Positions 25,626 to 37,036 of a stretch of 64,000 nt of DNA are shown here, piece after piece. Position numbers and translations under genes: made by a program. Location: contig WUJK01000016.1 of NCBI GenBank assembly GCA_011317545.1, positions 62,001-126,000 on the forward strand, read 5' to 3'. The DNA is from Coniella vitis. Taxonomy: Eukaryota; Ascomycota; Sordariomycetes; Diaporthales; Schizoparmaceae. Within the stretch, counting starts at the first letter, position 1; every line of letters starts with the position of its first letter. The notes beneath the pieces are model-generated. The model had not been told where the DNA came from. It did no database searches and worked only from the letters and a program-made list of their open reading frames with translations.

Positions 25626-25826
25626 TCCTCTATTCCAACTCACCGTCCTCCCTTCATTCTCTCTGGCTCTCTCTGGCTCAATGTCTCCCTGTAGCCTCTG
25701 CCAACGTAGACAGTCCAACAGCGCATGCTGCAATCCTCCATTCCAAGCCTTCGTCCTCCCCTTGATTCTCTCGGGCTCGATGTATGCCTGTGCTTCCTAC
25801 CAACGTGGACAGTCCAACAGCGCATT
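25626..25826. repeat. Tandem duplication of about 105 bp
   Basis: Two diverged copies in direct orientation. Each begins near TCCTCNATTCCAA and ends with GGACAGTCCAACAGCGCAT or its variant (first copy to about 25726, second to about 25826). Confidence 0.75.
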
Positions 25827-26672
25827 GGCGTTGTTATTTTCTTTGGTAGATCGGCACTGTAAGTCACCCTCTCTGGACTTTCTTGTAGTGCGATCTCTTA
25901 TCCTCTGTCTATATCGTGGATTTACAGTCACGTTCGATGAGCGGTCATTACTCACCCTGGGGCAAGTCTCGTCATCCAGGCTTCAGTACGATCAGTGTTA
26001 GTGTTGTTGCTCCTTAAGCCTCTGTCGCTAGTATTGCTTGCCAGATCCTTTCATGCCGGACAGCTCCATGTCTCCTCTGTCTTTCACACTTGCCCCGACA
26101 GCTCTAACATGCGGCCTGCTAACCGGGCATGGAAAGTCTGCTGGAATTAAGGTGACCATGGCTCTCGAAGTTGTATGCATTGTCCTGTGGCCTATGCTAA
26201 CGCAGCAACAGTCATAGGAGTGAACGAGTTGATATTCCTGGTCTCCTAGGTCTATGCAGGTTACTATAGCCTGTGATGAAATCACCAAGACCTCATCTCT
26301 ATGCTTGATGAGCTGATCTCGCTGTCTAGCAATCCACCCAGTAAGTATGCGCTTGTCATCTGCCAGCGCCGAGTATCCACCCAGCTAATAACCTTGACAG
26401 ATCGACTATCTCTTGTAACGCTGTCGGCGAGCAAGGGAAACGTTCTCGCCGCGAGCGTGCTGGTGAATCTGGTTGATGTCGTCACCCTGACGACCTCACG
26501 ACCTGACGGATTTGACTACGATCACAACGTGGCCTGACGAAACTCCAGATGCCTTTTTGAGTTTCTGCACTCAAGCTCTGACAAAGAGCCTCATCCCTTC
26601 ACTCTTCATCTCCCATGTTCTCACTGCTCTCTTGTTTTCAACATTCCTTTGCCTTGGATGTCCTATAGCCCT

Positions 26673-26815
26673 TGCCATGCTGTTGCCCTCGCCATGTTGT
26701 TGCCCTCGCCATGCTGTTGCCCTCGCCATGCTGTTGCCCTCGCCATGCTGTTGCCCTCGCCATGCTGTTGCTCTCGTTATGTTGTTGCCCTCGCTATGGT
26801 GTTGCTCTTGCTATA
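26673..26815. repeat. 17-bp minisatellite
   Basis: About eight units of GCCATGCTGTTGCCCTC, the last three degenerate (GTTATGTTGTTGCCCTC and similar). A 17-bp period cycles all three frames, so the array is unlikely to encode a conserved repeat protein. Confidence 0.9.
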
Positions 26816-29420
26816 GTTTGACGTTCGTTGTGCTCTGAACTTGCCATACTCACGCTGTTGCCCTTACTATGTAATGCTCTCACCACATCCGTGCCTATTG
26901 ACTTGGGCGTTAATCAACCTTGATACTTGTGCCCTCCAGCTTCATGGTACTACTTCCGCTACCTCCAAAATTAGAACCATGGCGTGCAAGCTTCTATTGC
27001 ATGTCCCAGGTCAGGTCAGGCTTCCAGACGGTAAGTTGGTGGCCATGGTTGCGATGGCAGCCCAAACATTCCTAGATATCCCTCCCCTTCACTTGTCCGC
27101 CCCGGGTCCCTTGTGGTATAGCGCACGAGGTCCTCAACCCACACCTTATCCCAGACAGTGCAGGTCTTTTCAAAAGCAACAATCATTATGTTGTTACTGG
27201 GGATGCAGTATTGCTGGATTCTCCATCCCCACAGCGCATCCGTCCACCTGGGCCACGTGAAACTGCGCCAACCGCTGCATCCTCTCTTTTCAGCAGTATT
27301 CCAACACTTTCAAAGCTTGTGATAGCCCATCAACAGCCGCACTCATAATCCACAGACAAATCGTAGATTCCGTATGTCTGACTGCTCACAACGAGCTAAC
27401 TCTGGACTAACAAAGTTGCGACCATGAGCATAATATCAACGAGCAGCAGGCCGTCGCCCTTGCTTAGTAGCCTTTCTGCAAGACCTTCCTCCGCCCGCAC
27501 CCAGTTCTTTAGTCGGCTGTATGTTATATATTTGCCAAACCTTTACAGCCCTTGTCTCCTGCTTTTGGACTCCATCAAATCCATGGTAGTCATGTCCCTT
27601 ATACTTAACCTGCGGCATTGGCTCCGTGCACTCACTACCGAAGTCTCTCGACTTTCATGCGGTCGTCTCTCAGTGTCTGTGGAGGTGCCGCAAAAATGCA
27701 GCAGGTCGCCCAGAGGCGAGGTGCTCCATCCATCAACACAGGGCCACTCTCGACACGGCAGACTGCTTTCAGACGAGCGTTTTGACCGATGGAAAGCCTC
27801 CCTTCAGAAAGCTCATGATCGAAGAGGCTCATTTTGGACTCTTGACGATACCGTCGACGGTGGCAGCTTCCCATCATTTTCCCAGCAGGATGAGAGGGCC
27901 ATTGAATACTTCGAGCGGCCGATGCAGATGGAAATATCCACGTCTTCCAGTTCGATCCCGAGCGTATTCTTGGAGCCCAAACGCGTCCAGCATCTTGCGT
28001 TACTTGCCCACCAGGTCCAGCGTCCTCTCAAACATGGCAGGGCCAGAGTATCCGCCCCCGCGGAGCGTGGCTTGCAGTGGGCTGCTGCACATCGTCCAGG
28101 GATCTCCGGCCCATGTCGACTGGGCCCCGAGGCCCTCCGCCGCCTCTCCAGCTGGCTCAACGACCTCCAGCCCGGCGACCGCGCTATTCAAATATACTAT
28201 TTATATATTTATACCCCTTATATTCGTCGACGGCGGCGGCGGTGGCGGCGACAACAGCCAGGCCACGATCCGTCCTCTTCCGAAATGAAGAATACAGCGT
28301 CGTGCTCATCGACGTGCCCGCCTCCATCGAAGAGGCTCAGGTGTCTTTCGCAGAGCGCGGCCCGTCTTGGGGTTTTCGAAGGGAATTCGGGAGGTGTCCG
28401 TAGAAAGATGCTCACGTCTGCTTGCGCTGAAGGCCAGCCAGGTTGGTTTTGACCGGAGTTGTGAAGACCGGTAACTAGGCAGAAAGAAAAGAAACAAAAA
28501 CACTGAAAGCTTTGTATTTGATCCCTGGCAAATGCAGACACATGGTTTGCAGCCTGGCCCGGCCAAAAACGGTGAAGAGTTCCTAACCTGTAACGCCATC
28601 CTACCGAGGTCGTGTGGAGACTTGTGCTGAGTCCAGGCGGCAATGGTGGACTGGAAGCGTGCACTGACAAGGTCGTGGGATACGAATGTACGGTAGGGTG
28701 GGAAGCTCCAGTCGGATTCGGCATCGGCAAATATCACAATACTGATCTCCCACCGCATGTGGGATTGGAGTCTACGCCTAAGAACATGTGTAAACCATCC
28801 CTGGTTATTATGGTAGCTGAAGAGGCCGACCATGATGACAGCAGCGTACTTACGCTGAGCCCTAGAACTTCTACTTACCATATCCCCTAGCAAGCTGGCG
28901 CTACTTTAGAAGAAAGAAAGTCGGAAGAGCCCAGCACTTCTGCTGGGTCCGGTGCGCCCTCGACTGAAACCGACGACAACCATGATGCAAGCCACCAGGC
29001 AGACATAGAAACTCGCTAGCCTTGGTGGAAGCCTATCTAATTGGATATAGACTACGCGTTGAAGATTGGCATCACGGATTTGGAGTTGTCACGGATAGCG
29101 GGCGGGCGTCATGCACGGTGTCGCTTACTATCGAGGAAGTCAGCAATGCTTTGACGGATAGCGGGGACACCGTTGCTGGCGCTGGGGTTGTATTCAAACA
29201 CAAGCTTTGCATGGGACTTGTACATATGAATACTGATGCCCCCGACTGTCCCTATTAATCATTACGGCGGGGGCGGAGCTGGGCAATTGTACTTGCTGTT
29301 CGGGTTGTTGGGATTGTTTTGGCGATTCAGCAGCACGTGATGGATTCTTATGCAGAGACTGGTCCGATATCACAGCAGCCTGGAGGGGGTGTGACACGAG
29401 CTGGCTACACACACGTTCAT
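26816..29420. other. GC-rich stretch with long but unconvincing frames
   Basis: A 342-codon frame (27424-28452, +) overlaps open frames on both strands. Its translation is Arg/Ser-rich with no recognisable domain and ends in a GGCGGCGGT-type run (about 28228-28250). Minus-strand pieces (for example 27813-28191) look like shuffled coding sequence but were not identified. This is probably the left part of the fragment mosaic that follows. Confidence 0.4.
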
Positions 29421-29547
29421 CCATGGAGGCCCTCCACGACCATTCTGGCCGAGAGCTCCGCTTCAGGGAGGCCGAGCGCACCAGCCTCATTGAAAACTTT
29501 TGTGCAGAAATCTGGAAAAGAAGCCTGGGGTACTATGTACCAGCGCC

Positions 29548-29730
29548 ATGACCGCAGCTCCAGACAGCGCAGATTCGACCTCCACCGTCCTCGAACTAGG
29601 CTGCGGCGTCTCCGCCCTGGTCGGCCTCGCCACTAGCCCCCTCGTGCACCGTTACATCCTAACAGACCAGCCCTACGTGGCTCGCTTCGTCGAGCAAAAC
29701 GCCGCGCTTGCTCGTATATGCGTGCCATGA
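29548..29730 (+). pseudogene. METTL21/EFM-type methyltransferase fragment
   Basis: About 55 residues carry motif I of class I SAM-dependent methyltransferases, VLELGCGVSALVGLATSP, followed by RYILTDQPYVARFVEQN. This arrangement is typical of the METTL21/EFM lysine methyltransferase group. The frame stops at 29730, soon after this motif, and everything downstream (the rest of the Rossmann fold and the acceptor motif) is missing. A GTATAT at the break could be an old splice donor. The upstream piece (29423-29551, another frame) may belong to the same gene but ends in a stop. This is a truncated copy inside a mosaic of unrelated fragments. Confidence 0.6.
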
Positions 29731-30190
29731 GCAGCACCTGCTCCTGGCGCTCCTGGATGTTGCCGGCTGGCTGAATAATAAAATTCAAGATGGGGTGGTC
29801 TTTGAGGATGGCGCTGCAGTCATTGCCGCCACTGTGCGCGGTTCGCAGGGCTCACGGCGCATTGCCGAGGCTGTCGACAGGCGGCGCACGCAAGTGCGAC
29901 ATCTGACTCTTGGGCGAGCTCTGTGCTCTCCTCTATGAGACAAAAGGAGACGGGAGGACATTCGTGGGTATCCTGTGCATCAAGAGCATGTTAGAACAGA
30001 CTGCATATTCCGCTGAGCAAGAGTTTTGAGGCGCGGACCAGCGGAGAGTGCGCCCAGCTCGCCGATCTGCCATATAGCAGATCAGAAGACACAATCGCGC
30101 AACCACAGCCGGGAGGCCGGCTTCGCGCGCGAAATTCACTACTGATGCCGCAAAGACGTCCCGACGTACTGAGAAACGATATTCGCGTAT

Positions 30191-30349
30191 GGCAAAGAGA
30201 TACAGCAGGCGGCGGCCGTACAAGTGGACGGCTAGAGAGGAGAGCAGCGTCCAATAGCCAATACCAATGAACAAGACACCAGCGCCGGTGTTGAAGTACG
30301 AGTAGTCGACTATGGTCACCGCGGGCGAGATGATGGAGAGCTCAGCCAT
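30191..30349 (-). pseudogene. MFS transporter fragment (TM2/motif A region)
   Basis: The minus strand encodes about 53 residues including FNTGAGVLFIGIGYWTLL and HLYGRRLLYL. This is the second membrane segment and loop motif of fungal DHA1-type major facilitator transporters. Similarity ends abruptly on both sides, and the remaining membrane segments are absent. It lies opposite in orientation to the methyltransferase fragment and to the second MFS piece at 31227. Confidence 0.6.
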
Positions 30350-31226
30350 TGCTCTCGGAAGGGCGCACCTTCGCACCTACCTCGGCAGCAGCTTTTCTAT
30401 CTGCTACATAGTTACATCCTACGAGTACTTGCATACTATGGTACTCTGTGTCGGGCACGGTAAGTTCGGCGGCGCTGCTTGGGAGCCTGTCCGGAAGTTT
30501 TTCTTTTCTTCTTTTTTTCGTGCGTATGTACAGAGCCAAACAGCGAGTCCAGCAGTCGACCTCGCGAAACAAGAGATCAGAAGGCGCGATGCCGCTCGAC
30601 GATGTTGTGGCAAAGGAGGAAGAGAAGGCAAAGAGAAAAGCTATAACTTAATCTTTTCCACTAAACACAGGTCGGAAATTCTGCAACTCGATAAGCTGGC
30701 TCGACCTGCTCGTCCGCTTTCACGGACCCAGGAGGGAGAGCAATGATGGCAAAATATGTTCAGACCGAACGCCCCCCCAAAACATCCATACACACGCACA
30801 CACACATTCTTGACCAGAGATCTCGTTCTATGTTCGCCTGGTCGAAGAACTTGGCCGACGCGCTCTACAAGGCTGGTCTGAGGAACGTGCAGTTTGACGA
30901 CTCGCGAAGGCATCGATGAGAGACTCTACAACAACCCGCGCCAGCGACATTTCCAACGGCGGCCGCCCCTCTTTCTCGCGCCGCCGCTCCCCGCCTCTGA
31001 CATCGGCACCAAGCTCTGTCTCATCAGATGTACCTGTATCTCACTGAAGGCGAGAATGGGGCTGGCTGGATCCTTATTGCGCACTCGCAAGTCTCGCGCG
31101 ACCAGCTCGCTGGTGCCGTTGTCGGCCCCGAGGACCGCATCGCCGAGGCTCTTGAAAAGGCCGCGGCAGAAAACCATGCTCGTGTGCTGCCGCGCAACAC
31201 GGTCGTCCTGCGCGAAATCGCAGACG

Positions 31227-31296
31227 TGCATAGTCTGCGGCGCCTCACTGGCTGCCTTCTTCTCTCCCCTCACGGCTCAGATCTATTTCCCGGCAC
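31227..31296 (+). pseudogene. MFS transporter fragment (TM1 region)
   Basis: A short plus-strand stretch reads SLAAFFSPLTAQIYFPA, the first membrane segment typical of fungal DHA1 drug:proton antiporters. Only about 23 residues are recognisable. It may come from the same parent gene as the minus-strand piece at 30191-30349, now inverted relative to it. Confidence 0.5.
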
Positions 31297-31761
31297 CAGC
31301 CACGAGCTCGGTAGGGAGCTCAGACCCTAGGCAAAAGGAGCCGCCCAGGTTTGATGAGATGAAATATTGTTAGTCTTTTCGTTTCTTTGCATCTGAAGCA
31401 AAGCAGACTGGACGACTCAAAGTTGATCCCAGTGTAAGAGTGGTCCAGGACAAGACCATTACCATTGTTAATTCCCACTTGCACTTTAATTATTCATTTT
31501 CTCAAGGTTGGACTTGGCACCGCTCCACCACGTCCCTGTGCGCGCTGGCCGCTCGACTCTGGCACAGGTCCAGCAGCAAGTCCAGCAGCAGCTGCTGCTG
31601 AGTGTTCACTAGCAAATGATGCGTAGAGGGCCTTGATGTCGGGACTCGATGGTTGCACGGCATTTGCAGCTGCCATCAAAACCTCCGCATTGCCTAAATA
31701 TGTCGCCTGTAGATGCGCAGAAAAATCGTCCCATTTGGGTGTTGCCATATCCAGAAGAGAC

Positions 31762-31899
31762 GCGCTTGTGCTCGACGACAAATTCCATCATGCGGGCCTT
31801 GAGCTCTTCGACGAGGTCGGCCGACGTGCCAAAGCGCAGCTTGAGCTCGATGGGGTCGGCGAGACCGCTGCTGCGCCGCTGGTTGAGGATGAAGAAGAT
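31762..31899 (-). pseudogene. Possible MscS-type channel fragment
   Basis: The minus-strand frame contains FFILNQRRSSGLADPIEL, then KLRFGTSADLVEELKARM and EFVVEHKR. This resembles the region after the pore domain of fungal mechanosensitive (MscS-like) channels. A different frame just upstream (about 31,950-32,100) reads LLDIGLIYTTVKHARLEW, which may come from another membrane protein. No complete domain remains. The family call rests on a short motif only. Confidence 0.35.
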
Positions 31900-32191
31900 A
31901 GCACGAGCTCCAGTACCCGGGGTCTGCACATGCTCAGGCCCAGAATCGAGAGCGCGTGGCCCATCCAGCTGGTCGTCTTCTCCTGGGACATGAATTTGTG
32001 TTTGGTCTCGCACTGAGAGTCTCGGTCGCCCACCCAGGGGCTGCTGCGCGCCCACTCTAGGCGCGCGTGCTTGACAGTCGTGTAAATGAGCCCAATGTCG
32101 AGCAGCAGGTTGAGGGTGGGAGGGGGACGAGAGAAGATGTTCCTGAAGCAAATAATTAAGCTGCGCTAAATAACCTAGCCGCCACTCGCTC

Positions 32192-32434
32192 AACCCGGGT
32201 CCCTGGACGTTCAAGGAGTAGTCCTTTGCCGTCATCACATACAACATTGCCATGTACACGACGAACGCGTACACCATGATCCTCGTGCAGCGCATACCCG
32301 TCTACTACGGCGAGACCTTCATCACCTTTGGCTACCAGCTGCTGCTGACGCTCTTTGTCCAGACCATAGGCATGGGCCTCGCGGGCTATCTGCGCCGCTT
32401 CAGCGTCTACCCCGTCAAACAATGCTCGTCTGTT
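32192..32434 (+). pseudogene. OPT oligopeptide transporter fragment with in-frame stop
   Basis: About 80 residues match the OPT (oligopeptide transporter) family. NPGPWTFKE is followed by a TAG at 32219-32221, then TTNAYTMILVQRIPVYYG, FVQTIGMGLAGYLRRF and SVYP. The order and spacing of NPGP, the Q-rich membrane segment and the AGYLRRF-VYP motif fit the family. The TAG sits between KE and SF, where a CAG codon would restore the frame, consistent with a C-to-T change. The rest of the transporter, normally 700 residues or more, is missing. Confidence 0.7.
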
Positions 32435-32987
32435 TGTATAAGGGATATCAGAACTTCGTTTTTTGTTTTTTTTTATATAGGAAGGTTAGCCTCGTCCAGG
32501 CTGGGCGGGCCCTTGTTTGAGCTCTCACCGAGTCTCGAGTATAGCATGTAGAGGGCTGCCGAGCGCGTGCCTGACGAAGTGGCGGCGTGGCCTGGCACCG
32601 ACGCTGTCGTCACTGGCGCGCGGACAGCTTCGTTTGAAGCGTCAGCATTCTGCGGCGTGCGTCATGTGCATCAGGAGAATGGATGGGGCGAGTGCCCACT
32701 TGTCGCCTTCTGTAGCAGCAGGTGGTGGTGGGGGGAGGAAATCGCGTAGCCTCGCAGTGGGGGCGTGTCCATTGCGTCTAATGCCTTGAGAGCCTCGGTA
32801 TGCTCTCGAGCCCTCGACTCATCGTTGTCTCAGAACGGAGCGTGAAAAAAGCGTATATCGTCTAGGGAATAACTACTAGACACGCAATCAAGCCCGAGAC
32901 CCAATACAAATGGGTAGATAATGACCCTTTATATTTAATAATTAATAAGATTTAAAGGAAGCAGATTCATGTCCTGTGTGTTTCCAG

Positions 32988-33079
32988 ACGGGCTCTTGGC
33001 CTATCATAGAGTTCCTAGACGACCAGCACGAATCCTACAGCATCAATAATCTCGCGCGTGAACTTGGCATGGATCACGC
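32988..33079 (+). pseudogene. Orphan internal exon, product unknown
   Basis: A 92-bp segment bounded by TTTCCAG and GCGTAAGT reads as one open frame (TGSWPIIEFLDDQHE, then YSINNLARELGM). Good splice sites at both ends and an ordinary protein-like composition suggest a single exon left over from a lost gene. No flanking exon in matching phase was found. Confidence 0.4.
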
Positions 33080-33576
33080 GTAAGTTCTTTTGTTACAAGT
33101 CACTTTACCATTTGTGCTCTAAATAGTGCTAAGATACACCCTGGCAGCTTCTGGACCCAACCCGCTCTCCAGAAAAGGTATATCCCTCACGGAAGCTGCC
33201 CGCCATGATCCATTCCATCACAGAGCTTGTGGTCGTGGTGTGCGGTAGCTCGCTATGGGGTGCAGGAAAGGAGAAGGAGGAGACGGCAACATTGTCCTAT
33301 TTGTAAGAGGGGATTTTCTTTTCTCAGCTTGCGGGGTTAAAAGGTTCTGTGGAGGACGTATGTTCAAATCATACTCCTCTTTTTTTACCTTTCTTTTTTT
33401 GAAAAGCCGAAAACAGTGGCTAAGCCTGCTGCTCGAGTCGGCGTCGTTGAAATCTCGTCTCCGCTTGCCCAAGACACCTCCTCTTTTTATCTTTACACTC
33501 CCCCCCTCCAGCCAGCCAGCAGCAGAAAACAGAAACAGAAACAAGACGTACGAGTTTTAATACCCTAAACTAGTCT

Positions 33577-33643
33577 TCTCTGGTGGAGGCTCGCAGCGGT
33601 TCTGACGTGCAAATCGATCGTCAAATATGAGCATGGGGGCGAA
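33577..33643 (+). rRNA. 28S rRNA gene fragment
   Basis: The segment contains GGAGGCTCGCAGCGGTTCTG and, right after it, ACGTGCAAATCGATCGTC and GCATGGGGGCGAA. This is a conserved internal part of the large-subunit rRNA gene. Similarity stops where the native sequence would continue with AAGACTAATCG. About 65 bp only; a nonfunctional scrap. Confidence 0.85.
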
Positions 33644-33778
33644 CGCGAAAGTCGCAAGTATGTTACAACACGTGATCATGGAGCCACGGGACTTGTTGGG
33701 CGACTAATCAGGCGGCTGAAGATTCGGATGCGGCGAGGAAAACGGGGGGCCCGTTGTATATCTTCTAAACCTAACTCT

Positions 33779-33845
33779 AACTCGATCATTTAGAGGAAGT
33801 AGAAGTCGTAACAAGGTCTCCGTTGGTGAACCAGCGGAGGGATCA
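33779..33845 (+). rRNA. 18S rRNA 3' end and ITS1 start, fragment
   Basis: AACTCGATCATTTAGAGGAA is followed by GTCGTAACAAGGTCTCCG, then TTGGTGAACCAGCGGAGG and GATCA. This is the 3' terminus of the small-subunit rRNA gene into the first bases of ITS1. The TCTCCGTTGG...CCAGCGGAGG form is the one I know from Sordariomycetes; other large ascomycete classes mostly have TTTCCGTAGG...CCTGCGGAAG. After GATCA the expected ITS continuation is absent. The fragment lies downstream of a 28S piece, which is not the native order over such a short distance. Confidence 0.9.
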
Positions 33846-34502
33846 GGTTTTACCCTGTGCGGCGGCAAACGAAGCATCTCAGGCCCATCTTTCAAGGAAG
33901 ATGGTCTCACCACGCTGCCACACTGCCCGCCCCGGTCTTGCTCTTGAGGCGTTCGCGGCGCCCACAAGAGTTATAACTGCCTGCTTCAATCAGATAGGTA
34001 TGTAAGCAAAGTGTTTTGAAAATACGACAAGCTATTTCCAACGCCGTGGGCAAGCACGGCCTCGAGCTTGTCGAAACAAGGCATGATCTAGCTAGAAGAG
34101 AAGGGATATACTCCGTACGGTGAGCAGAGCTGTTGTACCGGCTTCGGGTGGCCCAGCTTACGACATTAGTTGGAGAAAGGAGGAGCGGGAAAAGGAAAGA
34201 AGAACCAGAACGCGATGATACTTCCCATTCGTTGTAGATGGGTAAGAATAGGCTTGCCAATGGGAACAATTGCGCGCCTGTTAGACGTAACAGTCTTCTC
34301 AGTGTTATCCTTGACTTCCGTGATAAGCTACTAAAAAGCTATATAAGGAGGGTGAGCTCTATTTACGAGAGCTTCAAGCCTTCCCGTTGGAAGACTGCTG
34401 AAGACTAACAGTGACTCTAAAGATAAAACATCCCTGAACTCCTTCCCGTTAGTCACCCAGGACGGCCGTTTCGGCGACAAGGAATCGCGCGAGGCCGCCT
34501 GG

Positions 34503-34536
<34 letters not shown>

Positions 34537-36835
34537 AAGAAGGATTGATTTGATTGATTTGATCCTTGGTCATGTGATGAAAACTGCGGAAGGCTCCTCG
34601 ACCGTGCAGAGAGAAATAGCCGACGCCGCCGCCAAATGCTGCATCGGGCTGCCTGCTGATCTTTTACCGGGCGTCTGGAGAATCAAGCGTTGCCAAGCCA
34701 CCACGGAGCAACTCGATATGTTGTGACCAGAAAGCTTCCAGGTATTCACTTCCGTCGGCGACATCCTGCCTTCTTCACCCACCCCGCCGCAGCCCGCTGC
34801 CGCTGCTGCAGCGCCTCATCTGCCGGTCGTGGGACAGGCGATGTACAGCTCTTGTCAGATCGTTCTCTGTGTGGAATATCCCCTCTTTACGTGTTTGTAT
34901 ATGTTGCGATGGAGCCCACCTCTTTATTATTCGGCTTTATTACCGCCTACTGCCGCGCGATGCTTATCCGGCGGTGGCGACGACGGTTGGAAACAACGTC
35001 TAGCCAAAGACTCCGCCTGTAATGCCCGCGACCCACTGCGCAGCCATAGCCACGGAAGTTTGCTGTCCAGCCTGCGGCGAAAGAATAGTTATACCGAAAG
35101 GCACCCTTTAGGATCCGAGCAGATACCTCGCAAGCCGTAGAGGACGAAATGGCAGACATCAGGCTCGGCGTTGAGATGGAAGCGAGGGAGCGCGAGGTGT
35201 CCCAGCTGAGTTTTCAGGGGGTATAGAGCTAAAAGGTCCATAAGTACTGGTAGTGGTGGCGGCGGCGGCGGCTGGGTTGGGGTTCATTGCCGTGCCGCGC
35301 GCGCAGTCGCATCGGCATCGCGAATGCAGGCTGCTCGGGGGGCGGCGTGCGCGAGGCGATTGAGTGGGTGAGGTCGAGGGTCAAGTGGGCCTTCCTCCCC
35401 GACAGGATCCTCACCGCCAGAGGTACAGGCCGGTATGCCAGTCGCTTGACCATGGCAAAGTCACTACATATCAGAGGCGGACTGAAGTGCACATCCTAGC
35501 GACGACGTGGACAGGCATTAGAAACTATAAAGAGGGCTCGTTGTCAGTTTAAAGGTAGGATGTTGTTTGTTCATAACATGACACTTTTGACCTTTTACGC
35601 CTCCGTCTCCGCCTCGCTCTCTCTGCCCGCATCTTTACTCAAGATGCCAAGAAGGACTTCTTTCCTTGACGTTTCTGGCGTTTGTGGGTGATGAGGCTTC
35701 CTAGGTGAACTCTCATGACAAGCGAGCGACGTGTATACAAGACTGTCTCCTCCAGATTGGACAGGGGCTTCTCAGGAGGATGTTGGCATGCTGCTGCTGC
35801 TGCTGCTGCTAACATTGCAGAAACTACCAGCTACTTTGCTTCAGAATCAGCGCTTATAACCTGTAGTCAGCTTAAGGCCGACCTTTCGTAATAACAGAAA
35901 GAAACAAAAGCAAAGGAAAAGCAGTAGGCTCGAACCCCATTTCACCAAAACTCTTTGAACCGGTACCTATAGCACTTACAGCGAACCACCCCAATCGCTG
36001 ATCGCTGTTATGCGCAGGTTTTGAGACTTGAATGGACGCGACCACCGTGCGACGTTGCCTTGCAAACTCCAAAGGAAATGCATTGGACGGAAATCAAAAT
36101 TTGATCCACGGCAATCGTCCACTGTATTGCAATTGCTTTCACATGCCTCACTGCCTTAACCATAGCCAGCGCCAATAGCGCAATCTTTGTCCCGACAGAG
36201 TTTGCCACTCCTACTCGATGTGAGCATCACTGAGAAGTTCTAACGAAGCCAGCCAGCCCTATACAAGTATAGAACAATCGCCTCTTGAAATAGCGACGGC
36301 GTCACCTGCAATTGGGCAACACTGTCTTCAAACTACATACGTCAACTCTATTGCACGAGGCTGGAAAGGCTGGCGAACGCAAACACTATAATGCCGATGT
36401 ATATCTTTATCAACTCATAGCCGAGACACACCTTGCCACTTGTCGATGTAAGCATTTCAAGAAACTATTTCACCGAGGTGCTATCGTGCTTATACTGTGG
36501 GTCACCCCCCAACGGTACTTGCTTACTTAAGCTCTTCGTGGAAGCGCTCCGTGTGCCCCACAGTAATAAGCTATTGTCTGTCAACTTCCACATATCTTGA
36601 CACCCGACCCTCTCTTCTTCTCTCTTTCACCTACGCGTTCAAGCAACCAACCGCGACAACCACCACCGTCGCTATCCTCAATCAACCCTCAATACTGCAT
36701 TGCACTCTTGCAGTATATCGATTGCATCACCTCACTTCTGCCACATCCCTTTGCCGTGCCACAGACCCCACCCGCACTTCGAGCGAGAGCTACGTAGCGT
36801 CGAGTGCTGGGTCGGGCATTGGGAAGCTCGTTGGT
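33846..36835. other. Gene-free stretch
   Basis: Short frames only on both strands, CTG runs and a GGCGGCGGCGG tract near 35,257-35,270. Some stretches (34,430-34,800; 34,950-35,200) look like shuffled coding sequence but match nothing I recognise. Confidence 0.45.
34505..34536. repeat. (CTG)n microsatellite
   Basis: About 10.7 CTG triplets without interruption. A shorter CTG run recurs near 35,790-35,810. Confidence 0.95.
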
Positions 36836-36841
36836 CGATGC

Positions 36842-37036
36842 TCATTGGTTTGACTGTACATCGACTGTGGGTGTCACTCCTTGCTGCACGAGACTCATTG
36901 GTCTGGCTTCTGACATTTGATTGTGTGGTGGAAACCGCTTGCGGTGATACCCACTAACACAATTCTGACGCCGACTGTGGGTTGAGACGGCGAGCCAGTG
37001 CAACACTCATTGGTTTGATTCTTACGTCGACTGTGG
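36842..37036 (+). promoter_or_regulatory. Repeated CCAAT-box region upstream of the 565-residue gene
   Basis: Three imperfect modules lie 330-530 bp before the ATG at 37369. Each has CTCATTGGT (ATTGG at 36844, 36897 and 37009, i.e. CCAAT on the other strand). CGACTGTGGG recurs at 36862, 36972 and 37028. CCAAT is the site of the Hap/AnCF complex in filamentous fungi. A promoter role is inferred from position and repetition only. Confidence 0.45.

Noticed and set aside
27424..28452. 342-codon plus-strand frame with an ATG
   Set aside because: Arg/Ser-rich translation with no domain, overlapping open frames on both strands in GC-rich sequence. More likely chance or shuffled coding DNA than a gene.
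33305..33382. tRNA-like element: 7-bp acceptor-like pairing, GTATGTTCAAATCATAC T-arm-like hairpin and a T run after it
   Set aside because: The B-box-like arm is good, but no A box or D arm and no plausible anticodon arm could be drawn. A simple hairpin (GAGGAcGTATG / CATACTCCTC) explains the pairing.
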